Position numbers and translations under genes: made by a program. From the NCBI RefSeq assembly GCF_051106095.1, contig NC_135793.1, positions 2,895,501 to 2,959,500 on the forward strand: a DNA stretch of 64,000 bases, read 5' to 3'. Shown here one piece after another: positions 59,985 through 64,000 of this stretch; the stretch's first letter is position 1, and every line of letters begins with the position of its first letter. The stretch is from Pogona vitticeps. Lineage: Eukaryota; Chordata; Lepidosauria; Squamata; Agamidae. The notes under the pieces were generated by a model. It was not told the origin of the DNA and did not search any database. It saw nothing but the letters and a program-made list of their open reading frames with translations.

Positions 59985-60048
59985 CTGCTGGATAGCTCAG
60001 TGGCTTAGGTGTCTGGTTGAGAGTTCAATTCCCCACTGCGGCTCCTTG
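59985..60048 (+). mobile_element. tRNA-SINE head
   Basis: 'ggatagctcagtggcttagg' (A box like) and 'gagttcaattccccac' (B box like); no body follows. Confidence 0.6.
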
Positions 60049-60483
60049 ACATGTTTGCAACCGGACAAGGTTGGCTGCCTTTTATGGGGTAACCATGTCA
60101 TTGGTTTCTTTCCGAAGAGAATTAACTAACCGCTTAGTTAAACTGTCTTCGCACTAACTCCCTAATTGTTTCACATTGGAGGGTAAGACATAAATTATAA
60201 CCCATTGGTCTCTAATTGCATGTTCTTACCTTGCTACTAATTATCTTTTATTCCGCAATATTAAAGCGCTTCTAAAGAAGAGACAGCCCGCCCTGGCTGA
60301 GAGCTTCCTCATTCTCTCAACTTTTCCAGGGCATCATGGTGCAGATCTGAGCTTGGCTACGCCTCAGAGTGGACATCTCAACGGTGTTGCAGTCGGCTAC
60401 GAAGATATATCTCTCTTGCGGGAAACCTTTCTCCGTAGTTCCAGATATTTCTGCAGGGAGAAAAAGCTGCTGATCTCTCTCTT

Positions 60484-60650
60484 TTTTTGGACTACAAATC
60501 CCATAATGCTCCATTCTGGGAGTTCTACCGGACAGATGGCCATCTAAATGTGGTTCACGTAGGAGAAAGAACGTAGACTGGAAGACTCTGAGGCCCATCC
60601 AGGAGACAGAAAGGCGGCAGCAGAACGTAAACCCCCAGCTCTGGTTCGAA
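60484..60650. mobile_element. Relative of the 47040-47275 element
   Basis: 'ggactacaaatcccataatg', 'ctaaatgtggttcacgtagg' and 'agactctgaggcccatcc' match the reverse of 47140-47275 in the same order. Confidence 0.5.
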
Positions 60651-61044
60651 CAGAGTTTGAACTGTCTTCAATGCCGTGTATTCATAGCTCCATCAGATAT
60701 TCACTCCCAGAAGCGTGGAGGCATGAATTGTCAATGCTGTTTTTTCCCCTCCTTGCGGTAAAAGGATTTCTTTCCTCCAATGGAACGCAGATAATCACTC
60801 TTCAAGGGTGAGACATTTCATGTATTCTGTGGGGATGCATCTCCATCTCTTTGAAACAGCTAATCTCTGCTTTGAATTTTTAACATTGGCCACAGGGGAA
60901 GGGCAGACATAAGAATCAGCGCTGGAAGAGAAGGAAACTCCTCGCCCACCCCATCTTTTGAAAGCTGCGTCTAGAAAAGAGATTATGTTTTGGTCCTCTG
61001 GCACTTCTTTGGTCGGGGTGATCCTGGGAACCTCTGGCTTTCGC

Positions 61045-61272
61045 GTTTCTCATGTGGTAAGGTCTGTGGAGCCAGAGGTTGGGAGTTCGATTCCCCCTCT
61101 GTGCCTCCTGGGAGAAAGGGCCAGCCTGGGTAGCCTTGGGCCAGCTGCACCGTCCCAAGGGTGCCCCTAGAGGAAGGGAAGGGTAAGACAGTTCTGAGTC
61201 TTCTGCACCTGGGAAATCTTGAAAAGAATTGCCATAAGCCAGAATTGACCCAGCAATACATCATCATAATAA
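61045..61272 (+). mobile_element. tRNA-derived SINE with L2-like tail
   Basis: Head 'ctgtggagccagaggttggg' with B-box 'gagttcgattcccc', body 'agaggaagggaagggtaag', tail 'gccagaattgacccagcaat', CAT/AAT end. Confidence 0.85.
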
Positions 61273-62994
61273 TTAGAAAAGCACTAGGAACTATAGCAAC
61301 TCAGTATTGCTGATTTCCCAACAGAGAAATATGCTCTGATTATTAATTATAGAGGTTTGCTATCTAACCATATTATGTGTGCTAGTAGCAAAAGAACCCC
61401 CATTTCCACTTGGGATCAGTTCCAAGCCACCCCATGGAGGCTGAAAAACGTGGATTATAGCAAATGCTATTTTAATAGCAAACACTATATGTAGCACGGT
61501 CTCTGGCTCCCTCTATCAGTGAGTTTTGGTAACTTCATCTTGAGAAATATATATTTCTAGGATTTTTCTTTTAATATTTTTCATATCCAGTCCGTGGATA
61601 AGTGCACTAGCAGATAGTGATCCTCTGGATAAGGGAGTCCTACTATAGATGTAACACAGTTTGAGGCATACAGATATTTTGATATTAGGTACTTTATGGT
61701 CACAAGATCTCATCTGTACTGTTCTTCTAAGTCTCTATCTGAAAACAGAAAACATGGAAGATCTTTCTTACTCAGTGGTGAAAATTGTATTAGTTGCCCC
61801 TGTGTGTGTAACACAAACATCATCATTTGGGGCAGCAAGATGTCCATGTATACAATGATCTGTCTCACACAGGGTTCTTAACTTGAAGCAGCGCCTCTTG
61901 TGTTATGCCAGTAAAAAAATTACAGTAAGGTTTTGGCCAGCGTTGTGGAGAAATATCTAAAGCACACACAGTGCCTGGATCTCCTTGTGACCTCCAAATC
62001 TTCCAGGGTTCCTTCTCTACCCCCACCAAAAAAAAGTGGTTTTCCCCAGTAGAAGAAAATATAATTGTCTTCCTTCCACTATCTGGTTTTCTTTTGTGTG
62101 AGGATTTTCTCCAGAGAATTTAATCAAGAAGGACAAGCTAGAAAACAGAGCGCAACTCACTGCATCATGTGCTTTGTAGTCTCCAAACTGCAAATGCAGT
62201 CCAGGATCAAGACAATTGGGGTGTGTAAAAAGACCAGCAATTGGAAGAGGAAAGATAATATTAAATATAAGAAGTTGCGGCCAGAGATAGCGCTCATTGG
62301 GCTGAACGTGATTCATAATTCATCAAAGGTTCGGCATATCTCAGTTTGGCTACCTGCCAGAATTCTGGATCTAGGAAGCAGGAATGAAGGAAGCCACATT
62401 ATTTAACCTTAATTTACATCCTTCCATCACCCCCCTCCTTTCCTATTAAAAAAGTAACTGTACTTAAAAATGAAAAACGATTGTGCAGCGGAATGCAAGC
62501 TTTGTTCAGGAGGCAGAACTCATTAGCGATTTAACGAGAAACCAGAATTCAGCTGACGTTTTGCTTTGGGCTTTCGTATCGAGGTCAAGAATTCAAGTTT
62601 TGTGCAGGGCTGAATTGGATAGGCTTCTGGCTGATCCACAGATGCTGGAGAGTCAGGAACAGATGCAGAAGAAAGAATATGGGATGGGAAGCATGATTAA
62701 AACCCACAACAGAATGCTTTGAAGTACGGAGGCAGAATCTGGGCCTTCAAAGACCACGTGTGAAAGAAAAGAAGACAGCATAGGCATTAAATTCTTCCTT
62801 TATAGGCAGAAGGAGATTTAGGCATATAAGCAGACTAATGCATATTTTCTTGGCAGAGTGCGAATTTTGGCTAGAAAACCCTCTAACTATGTATGAGAAA
62901 GTGCCATAGTTATAATGCACATAAACAAAATAATAATCCCATCTTATAGAATCCCTGTGTTTCATTTCAGAGCACTTCTGCACCTTACTAGTTG

Positions 62995-63111
62995 CAGTGG
63001 TTTCCAGCCTTAAGTAACCCAGATGTCCTTGGACTACAACTCCCAGAAGCCTTCACCACCAGCTGTGCTGGCTACGATTTCTGGGAGTTGCAGAGCATTA
63101 GGTGAAAACTG
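62995..63111. mobile_element. hAT-type palindromic MITE
   Basis: CAGTGGTTTCCAGCC, arms 'ggactacaactcccagaag' and 'ttctgggagttgcagagc', end GTGAAAACTG. Diverged. Confidence 0.7.
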
Positions 63112-63660
63112 CTAAGTTAGAGAACAATGGTCTATTTCCCTTGAATCTTTGCCAAAACTGATCCTCTTCTCTCTTACCCCCTCTCTTTGACGCAGTACAC
63201 ATTCTTCAATATTTATTTGGGGGTAGTGTATTTCCTTCCATCTGTGAAATGGAGACAAGTAATTATTTGTAGTACATTTTCTAGTGCCATTTCTTTTCTG
63301 TACTGCTCAATTAATATTTGGCTAGAGGCCACTCCTCGTTGTTCATGACCTTCAGCTACCTGGATGGAAGCTCATTAGCGCATGTGAGGCTGGTTCCATT
63401 CACACGCCTTAAAAATGTAATTTTCTTGTTATTTGAAACATTCGCCTTCATTGGTATTATTTTTAAAAAAAACAATATGAGGGACGAAAATGGAGCGCCA
63501 TGAGCAATGTTTACCAGCCAGCCCAGAAAATGTTTGGAAATGATTTTAATTCATAGTCAAATCATAACGAGAGAGAAGGAAGGAGGGAGGGAGAGAGATT
63601 TTGGGAATATCCTATACCCACCCAAATAACTGATTTCAAATAACTAATTATTTCTAACCA

Positions 63661-63850
63661 GGGCCGGACTGGGACCAAAAATCGGCCCTGGCATTTAGAG
63701 CACACAGGCCCACCGGCTGTGGGGACACAGGCCCACCTGGCTTTGGGCCAGGATTGGCCCTATGGACCCCTGAAATGCACCGGGGGGATTTTGAGCGAGG
63801 TGCTCTCGCCATCAGCCTGGCCTACCTCACAGGGCTGTAGGGAGGAGGAT
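63661..63850. repeat. Unclassified interspersed repeat
   Basis: 'gggccggactgggaccaaaa' and 'ctacctcacagggctgtag' resemble text I associate with reptile interspersed repeats; the second resembles LINE 3' sequence. Type not settled. Confidence 0.35.
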
Positions 63851-64000
63851 AAAACTTGGGAGGGAGCCGAGGATATGAACGAAACGAATAAACAGAACCT
63901 CCCTGTGCAAGAGGAGTGTATCTTTTCTGCCGCAGCGCATCCTAAGGAGCAGGATAAGAAGGCAACTCATATCTAAAGCGGGGTTGTGACATTCTACAGC

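Larger units (their letters stand above)
55111..64000. other. Intergenic region right of LAS1L
   Basis: No coding exon recognised; I looked for the start of MSN, the next gene in human, and did not find it. Named repeats are listed. Stretches 55300-56030, 60700-61030, 61300-62990 and 63120-63650 hold nothing I can identify beyond simple tracts. Confidence 0.5.

Noticed and set aside
55111-64000. First exon of MSN, the next gene in human order
   Set aside because: No ATGCCCAAAAC-type start followed by a donor, and no clear CpG island was seen right of 55.1 kb.

Overview
This is vertebrate nuclear DNA, almost certainly from a squamate reptile (lizard or snake). The genes are intron-rich with GT-AG splice sites. 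The interspersed repeats are a squamate set: BovB LINE 3' ends, Sauria-type SINEs whose 3' end matches BovB, a CR1 fragment, tRNA-derived SINEs with an L2-like tail, and many small palindromic hAT-type elements. The species cannot be fixed from the sequence.

Three conserved genes were identified by reading translated exons against remembered vertebrate protein sequences. (1) ZC4H2, minus strand: only its first coding exon (2323-2375) is inside; the rest runs off the left edge. (2) ZC3H12B (Regnase-family RNase), plus strand: five coding exons from 23005 to 29917 give an 834-residue protein. A CpG island at about 7.1-7.9 kb is the likely promoter, and a 3' UTR of about 5.3 kb probably ends near 35250. 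(3) LAS1L (ITS2 pre-rRNA endonuclease subunit), minus strand: twelve coding exons from 54092 down to 41691 give a 596-residue protein. All exon junctions in the two complete genes are phase-consistent. The order ZC4H2(-), ZC3H12B(+), LAS1L(-) is that of human Xq11-q12, so this is a conserved syntenic block.

Layout: 1-2.3 kb ZC4H2 intron 1; 2.3-2.9 kb ZC4H2 exon 1 and CpG island; 2.9-7.0 kb space between divergent promoters, with a young BovB copy and a dense AT-rich microsatellite belt; 7.1-22.8 kb ZC3H12B promoter and 5' introns; 22.8-35.3 kb ZC3H12B body and 3' UTR; 35.3-41.7 kb convergent intergenic space with nested retroposons; 41.7-54.2 kb LAS1L; 54.8-55.1 kb LAS1L promoter region; 55.1-64 kb intergenic, repeats only.

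The three genes have unrelated jobs: ZC4H2 in neural development and RNF220-linked ubiquitin signalling, ZC3H12B in mRNA decay, LAS1L in 60S ribosome biogenesis. They share a neighbourhood, not a pathway. I found no bacterial-type system, CRISPR array, rRNA gene or functional tRNA gene, and no convincing LTR or virus-derived element. The most notable observations are the repeat biology (target-site duplications, nesting, hAT elements carrying a ZNF143-like motif), possible unannotated 5' exons of ZC3H12B, and two unrecognised antisense ORF blocks in its 5' intron.
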